DNA of 64,000 nt from Bradyrhizobium lablabi (lineage in GTDB: Bacteria; Pseudomonadota; Alphaproteobacteria; Rhizobiales; Xanthobacteraceae): the NCBI RefSeq assembly GCF_018129385.1, contig NZ_JAFCLN010000001.1, forward strand, positions 372,001 to 436,000, in the 5' to 3' direction. Of this stretch, positions 43,764 to 53,797 are shown piece by piece. A program made the position numbers and the translations under genes. Position 1 is the first letter of the stretch. Each line of letters starts with the position of its first letter. The notes under the pieces were generated by a model that saw only the letters and a list, made by a program, of their open reading frames with translations, made no database searches and was not told where the DNA came from.

Positions 43764-44071
43764 GGCGGTACTCACAACACATTCCCCCACAAAAACCCCC
43801 GCCGGAGTTTTTGGTCGACGACTGCGAAGCGCATGATCCGAAAAAACCTGCCCCGCCTTGATGAGGGGTGGGTACCGGCTTCCCTCGCGACAAACGCGAA
43901 GCGTTTGCGCGGAGACCATGCTCAACGGGGAGATTTAGTCGAAAAATATCAAGGCTGGACGATGATGGCGGTATGGCGAAACCGTGCCGGGCAGGCGGTC
44001 AATTGAGACCATGCCGCGGCTGGAAACGGTTAACTGGTTAATTCCGGCCGGGCCGGATGGCCGCCGGCCCC
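43764..44071. other. 308-bp gap upstream of the J-domain gene
   Basis: No gene supported. It holds the leader of the J-domain gene and the dispersed repeat copy at 43829-43922. Beyond that to the histidine kinase stop I see nothing clear. Confidence 0.7.
43829..43922. repeat. Dispersed palindromic repeat (RIME-like), long copy C
   Basis: Begins GCGCATGATCCGAAAAA, contains GGTGGGTACCGGCTTCC and ends ACCATGC, the same order as the element at 38223 but with about 20 extra bases on the left. It also holds a small hairpin, CAAACGC-GAA-GCGTTTG at 43891-43907. Confidence 0.75.
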
Positions 44072-46078
<2,007 letters not shown>

Positions 46079-46267
46079 GGTCGTACCCGCAATCTCGCCG
46101 CGTATCGGATCAGGCTATCGCGTGCGCGCGTTCGCCGCGAGAGGGAACCCTCGGCGTTGTCGGCAGTGGGGTGCGGGATCGGTCGATGCGGAGGGAGGCT
46201 GCGCGCTATGCCCGCGCCGGGAGGTTAGGCCGGGCATCGCAAGGCGGCAGGCGATTCGTGCGTCGAA

Positions 46268-46301
46268 GGGACGGCGGGCGCGGCCTGCCGCCTGCCGTCC
46301 C
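46268..46301 (-). terminator. Hairpin terminator of the TAXI gene
   Basis: GGGACGGCGGGC at 46268 pairs with GCCTGCCGTCCC at 46290 (12 pairs, one G-U). It lies just past the stop codon at 46309 on the minus strand; only TTC follows, so termination may be weak. Confidence 0.6.
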
Positions 46302-46308
46302 TGTTCGC

Positions 46309-47469
46309 TCAGGAAAACGTATCGATCATGTTCGCCTTGGTAAGCGCCGCCTTGCGCGCCGCCATCCACTCTTCGGCGAACTTTGCGGAATCGGACGACG
46401 GGTTGCCCTTGATGAACTCGTTCCAGGCCGCGATCAGCACGTCCTGCCGCTTGAGCAGCGCGTTGTTGTGCTTCTCCTGGTCGTCGCTCCAGGCGCCGGC
46501 TTCCTTGAACGCCTTGACCGCGCCCTTGTGCACCGGCACCGCCCAGTTCTTCGCCTGCGTCTTCACCGCAAGGCCGCTGGCGCCGGGCGCATTGTCCTTG
46601 AAGCCGTCGTAGCCGTCGATCATCGCCTTGACGAGGTTGTAGACGTCGTTCTCGGACGCGCTGCCATAGACGCTGTAGATCGGATAGGGATAGGTCCCCA
46701 TCTGGATCGGCTTGTCCTTGGAGAATTCGCCGGCGCCGCAGCTGGCGTTATGCTCGGTGAAGTACGGGCCGACCTTGCGCATGCGCTCCCAGCCCGCCTT
46801 GTCGGAGAACGGCATCGCCGGCCAGGTGATGCCGCGCGGCGAGGTCTGCAATTCCTTGGCGGGCCCGGAGATGGTCGAACCGAACACCGCATCGGTATCG
46901 TTATTGACCATGCCCTTCCACATGGCGTTGTTGCTGGCGAATTCGACGATCTTGACGTCCTTTGCCGTCAGATTGGCAAACGCCAGCACGGCCAGCGCAT
47001 TCTGGTTGAGCGCGGGCGAGCCAACCACGAAACCGACACGCTTGCCCTTCAGGTCCGCATAGGTCTTGACGCCGATGTCGCCGGCGACCGCCAGCGAAAG
47101 GCCGTTGCAGTCGAGCGAGCTCAGGGTGATCTGGAGCGGCTGCGGGCCCCATTCGCGGGTCGCGAACTCGAATACGCCTTCCTGCGCGAAATAGACGCCG
47201 ACGCCCATCGCCGAGATGCTGGCGCGGCCGACGCGCAGCGGCTGTAGGCGGGCGACGTCGTTGCCGGCCGGCAGCACGCGCACGTCGCTGCCGTACTTGT
47301 CCTTCATCATCTTGCCGACGGCCACCGTGATGTTGAAACCTGATGTGCCGGTGTCATAGGCCGTCATCGTCACCGTCGGCGGCAATTTCACCTGCGCCAG
47401 CGCGGCCGGTGCCGCGACCGCACTTGCGGCCAATGCAACAGAAGCAAGTCGTGCGATCTTCGCGATCAT
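46309..47469 (-). CDS. TAXI-family TRAP transporter solute-binding protein
   Basis: Periplasmic binding protein of 386 residues. Signal peptide MIAKIARLASVALAASAVAAPAALA; then TMTAYDTGTSGFNITVAVGKMMKDKYG, GVYFAQEGVFEFATREWGPQPLQI, DLKGKRVGFVVGSPALNQNALAVLAFA and SGPAKELQTSPRGITWPAM, all in the style of TAXI proteins. These deliver carboxylic acids or related solutes to a DctM-like permease, which is not in the window. GGAGG eight bases before the ATG is one of the strongest ribosome sites here. Confidence 0.88.
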   Translation of the reverse strand: MIAKIARLASVALAASAVAAPAALAQVKLPPTVTMTAYDTGTSGFNITVAVGKMMKDKYGSDVRVLPAGNDVARLQPLRVGRASISAMGVGVYFAQEGVFEFATREWGPQPLQITLSSLDCNGLSLAVAGDIGVKTYADLKGKRVGFVVGSPALNQNALAVLAFANLTAKDVKIVEFASNNAMWKGMVNNDTDAVFGSTISGPAKELQTSPRGITWPAMPFSDKAGWERMRKVGPYFTEHNASCGAGEFSKDKPIQMGTYPYPIYSVYGSASENDVYNLVKAMIDGYDGFKDNAPGASGLAVKTQAKNWAVPVHKGAVKAFKEAGAWSDDQEKHNNALLKRQDVLIAAWNEFIKGNPSSDSAKFAEEWMAARKAALTKANMIDTFS

Positions 47470-47558
47470 CCCATTTCCTCCCTTGGAATTTTTTGAGCGA
47501 TGTTTCGCGACCTGCTTTTTGCAGGCTCTTGCTTTTGAAGGTGCCCGGCGAGGGCCGA

Positions 47559-47804
47559 TCAGCCGCCGCCGAACGCCTTGAAGGTGATGATGGTGTGGGT
47601 GTCCTGGATGCCGGGAATGACCTGCACCCGTTCGTTGACGAAGTGGCCGATGTCGGTCTCCTTGTCGACGTAGAACTTCACCAGCAGGTCGTAATGGCCC
47701 GCGGTCGAATAGATCTCGGAGGCGATCTCGGCTTCCGCCAGCGCATTCGCGACCGTGTAGGACTGGCCGAGCTTGCATTTGATCTGGACGAAAAAGGGCA
47801 CCAT
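47559..47804 (-). CDS. Stand-alone Lrp/AsnC-type ligand-binding (RAM) domain protein
   Basis: 81 residues that correspond to the C-terminal sensor half of Lrp/AsnC regulators (VPFFVQIKCKLGQSYTVANALAEAEIASEIYSTAGHYDLLVKFYVD...VIPGIQDTHTIITFKAF), with no helix-turn-helix. Such small RAM proteins form rings that bind amino acids. The ATG at 47804 follows GGAG. It lies 89 bp downstream of nothing in its strand except promoter sequence, and just upstream of the TAXI gene; co-transcription with it is possible. Confidence 0.88.
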   Translation of the reverse strand: MVPFFVQIKCKLGQSYTVANALAEAEIASEIYSTAGHYDLLVKFYVDKETDIGHFVNERVQVIPGIQDTHTIITFKAFGGG

Positions 47805-47941
47805 CGCGAACGTCTCCAGGAAGCGGATTTCGAGGCCAATAGAGCCAAATCGGGGCCCCGTGGCAAGGCGGCTTGATGACGCCCGCGTGAGGGGGTAGGA
47901 CAGATCATGACCCTGTTTCCGTCAGCCAATTCCGCGCAGCA

Positions 47942-48739
47942 ATGACGCCGGTAGCGCTCACCATCGCCGGCTCGGATTCTTCCGGCGGCGCCGGTATTCA
48001 GGCCGACCTGAAGACCTTTGCCGCGCTCGGCGTCTACGGCGCTTCCGTCATCACCGCGCTGACTGCCCAAAACACCACCGGCGTCACCGGCATCCATCAG
48101 GTGCCCGCACCGTTCGTCACTGCGCAGATCGACGCCGTGTTTGCCGATCTCGCCATTGGCGCGGTCAAGATCGGCATGGTGGCAGACCTCGCGGTGATCG
48201 ATGCGATCGCCGCCGGCCTCGACCGCTGGTCGCCAAGGCATGTCGTGCTCGATCCCGTGATGGTCGCAACCTCGGGCGATCGCCTGCTGGCGGCGGAAGC
48301 GGTGGATGCCTTGCGCACAAAATTGATTCCACGCGCCACGCTGATCACGCCCAACCTGCCTGAGGCCGCCGCGCTGCTCGACGAGCAGATCGTAGCGAGC
48401 GAAAGCGGCATCGCCGCGCAGGGAAAACGCCTGCTCGCGCTCGGCTGCCGCGCCGTGCTGGTCAAGGGCGGCCACGGGCAGGGCCCAGAGAGCACCGATT
48501 ATTTTGTGACCAGCGCCGGCAGCATCGCGCTCCCAGCCCCGCGCATCAACACAAAGAATACCCACGGGACCGGCTGCTCATTGTCGTCGGCCATCGCTGC
48601 GGGACTTGCGAAGGGCGACGATCTGGAAACCGGAGTGCGCAACGCCAAGGCCTGGATCAGCGCCGCGATTGCTGCCGCCGACCGCTTTGCCGTCGGCCAC
48701 GGCCATGGCCCGGTGCATCACTTTCACAAATTCTACTAG
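47942..48739 (+). CDS. thiD: Hydroxymethylpyrimidine/phosphomethylpyrimidine kinase
   Basis: Phosphorylates HMP and HMP-P in thiamine synthesis. 265 residues with VALTIAGSDSSGGAGIQADLKTF at the start, ALTAQNTTGV, LDPVMVATSGDRLL, ITPNLPEAAALL, VLVKGGHG and the ribokinase-type anion hole NTHGTGCSLSSAIAAGLA at the end. It is a lone gene, divergent from the small RAM-domain gene. The 3' end is followed by an imperfect copy of its own last 15 bases (see findings). Confidence 0.96.
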   Translation: MTPVALTIAGSDSSGGAGIQADLKTFAALGVYGASVITALTAQNTTGVTGIHQVPAPFVTAQIDAVFADLAIGAVKIGMVADLAVIDAIAAGLDRWSPRHVVLDPVMVATSGDRLLAAEAVDALRTKLIPRATLITPNLPEAAALLDEQIVASESGIAAQGKRLLALGCRAVLVKGGHGQGPESTDYFVTSAGSIALPAPRINTKNTHGTGCSLSSAIAAGLAKGDDLETGVRNAKAWISAAIAAADRFAVGHGHGPVHHFHKFY

Positions 48740-48767
48740 CTTGGTTTCTGCTAGCCTGGTGCGTGAG

Positions 48768-48788
48768 GCCAGCGGCGCTGCCGCTGGC
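48768..48788. terminator. Hairpin between thiD and the porin gene
   Basis: GCCAGCGGC-GCT-GCCGCTGGC is a perfect 9-bp stem with a 3-nt loop, placed between two convergent genes. It lacks a clear T-run on either side, so it is a possible two-way terminator at moderate confidence. Confidence 0.5.
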
Positions 48789-48795
48789 TCCGGCT

Positions 48796-50304
48796 TCAGA
48801 AGCGGAACCGCAATCCGACCGTAGGGGCGATGTTGTTGCGCTGGAGAAAGCCGAAGGCCAATCCGCCATTCACTTGCGTGAACATGATTCCGGAATAGAG
48901 ATCCCACTTTGGCGCGAACCGCCAATCGACTGCGGCAGAGATCGCGTCGAAAGTCCCGGCGCATTGCGCGTGCTCTCTGCCGAAACAGGGGGCGGGTCCG
49001 CCGGCAGCGGTGCCGAAGAAGGAGTTCTGGATATAGTGGTAGTAGGCGCCGATCACATCCAGATTCTCGGTAACAGCGTACTTGGCGCCGACCCACATGA
49101 CCTGCAAATTCCTGTTGCCGAGGCCGTTCACGCCGAACGCGGTATTGTTGATGGTCGTGTTGTTGAACGCCTGACAGTTCAGGCAAACAAAGTCTCCCGC
49201 GATATCGGTAAAGCCGGTCTGCGGATTGCTGGGCGCCATGTATCGAATGTGTTCGTAACCGGCGTATGCCTTCAGCGGTCCGTCGGTGTACTTGGCCACA
49301 AGCATCACGGCTTCATTGTTGGAAATCTGCGCCGTGAGCGCTTGCGGCAGGAACGGGGGTATCGGCGCTCCACTGGCGTCATTCGTTCCCGGCCCAAGGG
49401 AGAGCGACACGGAATCTCTGACAAAGCTGTAAATCGCGTCGACCGAGAGCACACCGCTGCCCCACGTCGGGATATCGGCGCCAGCCTGGAACTGATACGC
49501 GCCATTGGAGGCATTATTCTCGGCGTAGCCGCCGAACTGCCATAGCGCCGCCGCCCGGAACTGGCCGACCTTGATCCGATACTTCAGCGACGTCGAGTTT
49601 CGGCAGTTCTGGGTATTGCCGCCGCCGCAGGTTATTCCCTGGAAGCCGATGGGCGAGAAGCCGTAAGAGGCGCCGAACGGGTCATAGTCGAAGACCGCAT
49701 CGAGCGTCAGCGAGTTCTGCCGGAAAACGGTCAGGGTGCCGTAGGTTGGAGAACTGAGGCCGACATAACCCTGTCCGTTGAACCACTGGCCCGCGCGGCT
49801 GGAATCGGAATAGGCGGTTGCGAAATTCTGGGGAATGCCGGCGTTCGCGGCGACCGATCCCGGCCCGTTGGAGAAGCGCAGGGAATAAGGGTCGAACCCG
49901 GCATCCAGCGCAAAGACGACGGAGACGTTCCCGCCGATCGGCTCAGTTCCCTTGATGCCGATGAATGAGTTTGTCAAAGCGTTGGGCGCAGGGCCCCAGA
50001 GCGGTGAATTGTTCTGCTTCTGGATCAAGTATGACGCGCCGACGGCGGATCGTGGGTCCCACGGCGCGCCGTGACTCTGCCAACCGAACCCCGCGTCAAT
50101 CGCGCCGTAGACCGTGATACCCCGCCAAGTCAGCTGGCAGTCGGTCGCAACAAAGTCCCAACCGTCGGTGCAGGGCTTGGGCGTGGAAGCCGCCGTTGCC
50201 GTGGAAGCAGCGGTTGGAGCGGCGTCGGCGGCCGATGCTTCCGGTCCGCAGGAAGCCATACCGGCTGCGATGATCGCCACCGCGAAAAATGCCGTGCTTT
50301 GCAC
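48796..50304 (-). CDS. Outer-membrane porin (rhizobial general-porin type)
   Basis: 502 residues. GTG at 50304, six bases after GGGAGG, gives a signal peptide ending near MASCGPEASA. The mature part opens with CTDGWDFVATDCQLTWRGITVYGAIDAGFGWQSHG and continues with strand-turn repeats, GIKGTEPIGGNVSVVFALDAGF, GYVGLSSPTYGTLTVFRQNS, and ends in GLRFRF, the aromatic C-terminus recognised by the outer-membrane assembly machinery. This fits a trimeric 16-stranded porin. Cys-rich loops (CGGGNTQNC, CLNCQ) are unusual for porins but seen in some rhizobial ones. Confidence 0.85.
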   Translation of the reverse strand: MQSTAFFAVAIIAAGMASCGPEASAADAAPTAASTATAASTPKPCTDGWDFVATDCQLTWRGITVYGAIDAGFGWQSHGAPWDPRSAVGASYLIQKQNNSPLWGPAPNALTNSFIGIKGTEPIGGNVSVVFALDAGFDPYSLRFSNGPGSVAANAGIPQNFATAYSDSSRAGQWFNGQGYVGLSSPTYGTLTVFRQNSLTLDAVFDYDPFGASYGFSPIGFQGITCGGGNTQNCRNSTSLKYRIKVGQFRAAALWQFGGYAENNASNGAYQFQAGADIPTWGSGVLSVDAIYSFVRDSVSLSLGPGTNDASGAPIPPFLPQALTAQISNNEAVMLVAKYTDGPLKAYAGYEHIRYMAPSNPQTGFTDIAGDFVCLNCQAFNNTTINNTAFGVNGLGNRNLQVMWVGAKYAVTENLDVIGAYYHYIQNSFFGTAAGGPAPCFGREHAQCAGTFDAISAAVDWRFAPKWDLYSGIMFTQVNGGLAFGFLQRNNIAPTVGLRFRF

Positions 50305-50513
50305 TGCGAGCCTCCCTGGCTCAACAATGCACGATTGTAGGGGCGCAAAATTGGCCGGCAAGCAAAGTGCGGGCTCAATGCGGTGAGATGTCGGACGATT
50401 TCCGGTCGGCGTGGCTGTTGCGCCACACTCATCGGAAGAGGCGGACGGGTTCAGCGCCGCGGCCGTTGCCGGGTGCTGCCGACGGACCGCTTTGCTGTCG
50501 GCGATGATCGCTT

Positions 50514-51470
50514 TCACAAGTTTTGCTGATTGCGATCTCCGCGGCTGCTTCGTTGTCGCGGGACGACACCTTTCGGCAGTTCCAGTCGTGCCTTCAGCCG
50601 CGGTGCCGCGAAATCGAGGAAGGCGCGCAATTTCACCGGCATGAAGCGGTTGGGCGAATACATGAGGCTGATGGGCAGCGGCGCCGGCTGAAAATTCTGG
50701 AGCAACGGCACAAGTTCTCCCGATCTGATGGAATCGGCGACCTGATAGGAAAACACCACCGTGATCCCGAGACCCGTGCAGGCGGCATCGTGGGCCGATT
50801 CGAGGTTGCTCACGACCAGTCGCGATCGTACCGGCACGACATATTCGGTCCGATCCCGTTCGAACCGCCAGGTGTCAGGCTGCTGGATCGGCGGAAAGGT
50901 GATGCAGTCGTGAGTCGAAAGGTCGTCCGGCGATTTGGGCGTGCCGCGGGATTTCAGGTAGGCCGGGCTTGCACACATCACGCGGCTGATGTCGCCCACC
51001 CGCACGGCGATCAGGCTGCTGTCGGCGTGAGGGCCGATGCGAAGCGCAACATCGATGTGCTCCTCGAGCAGGTTGACCGCCTGATCCAGCAGGCTGAGCT
51101 GAACGTCGACTTCCGGAAACGCCGCCAGAAACTCCGTCAGCACCGGCTGTAGATGCAGGCGCCCGAGCGCGACGGGTGCCGATACGCTCAGCTCCCCGCG
51201 TGGCGTCGTGTACTCGCCGGAGGCCGCGCGTTCGGCCTCCGTCACATCAGCGAGGATTCTCTTGGCAGCCGCGATGTAGGAGCGGCCCGCATCCGTCGGG
51301 ACCAGTGCGCGGGTCGAGCGGTTGAACAGTTTCGTGCGCAGATGCGCTTCGAGCTCGGACACTTTCCGGCTCACGGTCGCGAGCGGCATGTTCTGCCGGC
51401 GCGCCGCAGCCGACAGGCTGCCGGCCTCCGCGACCGCCAACACAATCGACATGCCCTCGAAACGGTCCAT
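50514..51470 (-). CDS. LysR-type transcription regulator
   Basis: 318 residues. Winged helix at 1-60 (MDRFEGMSIVLAVAEAGSLSAAARRQNMPLATVSRKVSELEAHLRTKLFNRSTR) and a LysR substrate domain with ELSVSAPVALGRLHLQPVLTEFLAAFPEVDVQL, the DhcR/AaeR-like group. The ATG at 51470 matches family starts; upstream in-frame codons are rejected. It diverges from an SDR gene across 117 bp that contain a TTCC-N7-GGAA dyad, the usual layout for a LysR protein controlling its neighbour. Inducer unknown. Confidence 0.93.
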   Translation of the reverse strand: MDRFEGMSIVLAVAEAGSLSAAARRQNMPLATVSRKVSELEAHLRTKLFNRSTRALVPTDAGRSYIAAAKRILADVTEAERAASGEYTTPRGELSVSAPVALGRLHLQPVLTEFLAAFPEVDVQLSLLDQAVNLLEEHIDVALRIGPHADSSLIAVRVGDISRVMCASPAYLKSRGTPKSPDDLSTHDCITFPPIQQPDTWRFERDRTEYVVPVRSRLVVSNLESAHDAACTGLGITVVFSYQVADSIRSGELVPLLQNFQPAPLPISLMYSPNRFMPVKLRAFLDFAAPRLKARLELPKGVVPRQRSSRGDRNQQNL

Positions 51471-51477
51471 GGGATGT

Positions 51478-51492
51478 TTCCATTTTTTGGAA
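51478..51492. promoter_or_regulatory. LysR-box candidate
   Basis: TTCC and GGAA are separated by seven bases, giving T-N11-A, in the divergent gap between the LysR gene and the SDR gene. It is eight bases from the LysR start, so binding would also cover the regulator's own start. Confidence 0.5.
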
Positions 51493-51587
51493 GAATGCAT
51501 CTCGATTTTGCCAGATACCCAGCATTTTCGGAAGGACTTATTCAGGCCTGGAAGCAACCGATTTCAGCCAACCACATGGAGACGAAC

Positions 51588-52409
51588 ATGAGCATCACCC
51601 AAGCCAAAGGCACCGCCCTCATCACCGGCGCATCGACCGGCATCGGTGCGATCTACGCCGATCGCCTGGCCAGGCGCGGCCACGACCTCATCCTCGTCGC
51701 GCGCAACAAGCAGCGGCTCGCCGCCCTCGCGCGCAGGCTCGCCAACGAAACCGGGCGGAAGGTGGCGACGGTCGAAGCCGATCTCACGTCCCCAGCCGAT
51801 CTCTCGCGCGTTGAGAGCATCCTGCGGACCGATGCGGGCATCTCCGTGCTGGTCAACAATGCAGGCGTCGGCGCTACCGATCCGCTGGTTGTCTCGGACG
51901 TCGAAAAGATGGACGAGATGATCCGCCTGAACGTCACCGCGCTGACGCGGCTGACCCATGCGGCGGTCCCGGGATTTGTCGCCCGCGGCAACGGCACGAT
52001 CATCAATATTGCGTCGATCGTCGCGATCGCGCCGGAGCTGCTGAACGGCGTCTATGGCGGCAGCAAAGCCTTCGTGCTCGCGTTCAGCCAGTCGCTCATT
52101 CACGAGCTCGCCGGCAAGGGTATTCGCGTGCAGGCGGTGCTGCCGGGCCCGACGGCCACCGAATTCTGGGATGTCGCCGGCATGCCCGTTCACCAGCTCC
52201 CGGCACAGATCGTGATGTCGGGGGATGACCTGGTCGATGCTGCTCTCGCGGGCCTCGACCTCGGCGAGACCGTCACCATTCCGTCGCTGACGGACAAGGC
52301 GGAGTGGGATCGTCATGAAGCGGCGCGGCTTGCCATGTCGGGCAGGATCGCGAGCACGATCCCGGCGCCTCGCTACAACCTGCAAAAGCACGATCGGTTG
52401 AGCGCCTAG
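51588..52409 (+). CDS. Short-chain dehydrogenase/reductase
   Basis: NAD(P)-dependent oxidoreductase of 273 residues. TGASTGIGAIYADRLARRG binds cofactor, NNAGVG is the family motif, and S in NIASIVAIAPELL with YGGSK completes the catalytic set. It resembles the DltE/YqjQ-type classical SDRs. The ATG at 51588 has GGAG seven bases before; the earlier ATG at 51576 contains that site itself. Likely regulated by the divergent LysR gene and followed by a DUF417 gene on the same strand. Confidence 0.93.
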   Translation: MSITQAKGTALITGASTGIGAIYADRLARRGHDLILVARNKQRLAALARRLANETGRKVATVEADLTSPADLSRVESILRTDAGISVLVNNAGVGATDPLVVSDVEKMDEMIRLNVTALTRLTHAAVPGFVARGNGTIINIASIVAIAPELLNGVYGGSKAFVLAFSQSLIHELAGKGIRVQAVLPGPTATEFWDVAGMPVHQLPAQIVMSGDDLVDAALAGLDLGETVTIPSLTDKAEWDRHEAARLAMSGRIASTIPAPRYNLQKHDRLSA

Positions 52410-52443
52410 CCGGCGCAGCCGTTTCGTTCAGCCAGACCCATTC

Positions 52444-52494
52444 TTCTCGGCATTCTGCCGGTCGTGCCGAGAGAACCATCGAGCTAATGCTCGA
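52444..52494. other. Two small inverted repeats before the DUF417 gene
   Basis: TCTCGGCA at 52445 pairs with TGCCGAGA at 52465, and TCGAGC at 52479 with GCTCGA at 52489. They sit 40-90 bp before the ATG and may be a terminator for the SDR gene plus an operator, but no T-run is present. Confidence 0.4.
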
Positions 52495-52533
52495 GTGCGT
52501 TCCTTCACCTGCCGGCGGACAAGGAGAAGTACC

Positions 52534-53079
52534 ATGACTACGAGAACTGAAGTTGCCGTGTCACCCATCGCCAGTCCGGTCCTGTCGCTGAGGCCGGGCG
52601 TAAGCTGGCGCGATCAGGCCGAGCGCCTGCTCGCGCACGCGGAGCCGATCAGCCGGGCTGCCCTCTATTTGTCGCTCGCGATCATCTACGCCTGGTTCGG
52701 CGGAATGAAGTTCACCGAGTACGAGGCCAACGGGCTCGTGCCGCTGGTGGAGAACAGCCCGCTTGTGAGCTGGTTCTATGCGCTGCTTTCGGTGCGAGGC
52801 TTTTCCAATTTCCTCGGCGTCCTCGAACTCAGCATCGGGCTGTTGATCGCGCTCAGGCTGGCAAGCCCGATCTTCTCGGCGGCGGGTGGCCTGCTGTCGG
52901 CCGGGCTGTTCGTCACCACCGTCAGCTTCATGATCTCGACGCCGGGCGTCGTGGTGCCCGAGCTCGGGGTGCCGGCGATCTCGGTCGCACCGGGTCAGTT
53001 CCTGCTAAAGGACATCGGCCTCTTCGCCGCCTCCTTCTGGGTGTTCGTCGACTCGCTGAAGGAAGTGGTCCGCAAGTGA
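52534..53079 (+). CDS. DUF417 membrane protein (YkgB/RclC-like)
   Basis: 181 residues with four hydrophobic segments. AALYLSLAIIYAWFGGMKFTEYEANGLVPLVENSPLVSWFY and the later TTVSFMISTPGVV with FLLKDIGLF are the signature of the DUF417 group, which includes E. coli RclC, linked to reactive chlorine survival. The ATG at 52534 follows AAGGAGAAG, a strong site; an upstream in-frame start was rejected. Same strand as the SDR gene, 124 bp apart, in a cluster with a LysR regulator, so a redox or electrophile stress role is plausible. Confidence 0.88.
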   Translation: MTTRTEVAVSPIASPVLSLRPGVSWRDQAERLLAHAEPISRAALYLSLAIIYAWFGGMKFTEYEANGLVPLVENSPLVSWFYALLSVRGFSNFLGVLELSIGLLIALRLASPIFSAAGGLLSAGLFVTTVSFMISTPGVVVPELGVPAISVAPGQFLLKDIGLFAASFWVFVDSLKEVVRK

Positions 53080-53243
53080 TCAGCGGGCCTTGCAAGATGA
53101 AGGCTATGCGCGTCGGGCTGCGGCAGCGGGTGACTGCTGTTCGCGACCGGCGCGCGCCCTTCTGGGCGGCGGTGTCTGGTTCGTGTAGTAACGACGGTTC
53201 GATCGCCTGCGACCAACCGGCCGGGCATAGCGAGATGATTTTA

Positions 53244-53459
53244 ATGGACGCCTTGACCTGGTTCGGCCTGTTCGCCGTCACCGCCATGCTCGTCACTTAC
53301 GCCCTCGAACACCGCAGCCACTGGATGATCCTCGCTTTCGCCGCCGCGTGTGCCCTGGGATCGGTTTATGGTTTCCTACAGGGCGCCTGGCCGTTCGGTG
53401 TGATCGAAGCGATCTGGGCCGGCGTTGCCGCCCGCAGATGGCAATTGGTACGCCGCTAG
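53244..53459 (+). CDS. Small two-helix membrane protein
   Basis: 71 residues with two to three hydrophobic segments: MDALTWFGLFAVTAMLVTYALEHRSHWMILAFAAACALGSVYGFLQGAWPFGVIEAIWAGVAARRW. The pattern is coherent for a real inner-membrane protein and similar short proteins occur in rhizobia, but I know no function. ATG at 53244 follows a GAG-type site; ATG at 53235 is an alternative. Its stop overlaps the convergent cytochrome gene by four bases. Confidence 0.7.
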   Translation: MDALTWFGLFAVTAMLVTYALEHRSHWMILAFAAACALGSVYGFLQGAWPFGVIEAIWAGVAARRWQLVRR

Positions 53460-53788
53460 CTCTTGCCCTTGGTCTTTGCGAGATAGTCGACGATCGCAGT
53501 TACGTCGGTCGGATCGATCGGCGCCTTGTAAACGTTGATCATCTTGCGAACCTCGGCTTCCCAGGTCGCCCGCGGCAGCGCCGGCTGGTTCAGCACCATG
53601 TCCGTGGAGTGACAGGCGAGGCAATTGTTGTTGATCGCGTCCGCCGCCTTGCCACCCGGAAACAGCGCATCGCCTGCGGGCAGATCGACAGTTGTCGATG
53701 TGATCATCGGCTGTTCCTGGACCCGGGCCGGCGTCGAGACCAGCAGCGCTGTCGTCAAACAGGCCGCTGCAATGATTGGCTTGCGCAT
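53456..53788 (-). CDS. sorB: Sulfite dehydrogenase cytochrome c subunit (SorB-like)
   Basis: 110 residues with signal peptide MRKPIIAAACLTTALLVSTPARV and one heme site C56-L-A-C59-H60; the LNQPALPRATWEAEVRKMINVYKAPI stretch is common to the small cytochromes paired with sulfite dehydrogenases. Starts nine bases after the SorA-like gene, so both come from one transcript. It would take electrons from the Mo centre and pass them to the respiratory chain in the periplasm. Confidence 0.88.
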   Translation of the reverse strand: MRKPIIAAACLTTALLVSTPARVQEQPMITSTTVDLPAGDALFPGGKAADAINNNCLACHSTDMVLNQPALPRATWEAEVRKMINVYKAPIDPTDVTAIVDYLAKTKGKS

Positions 53789-53797
53789 GACCGTCTC

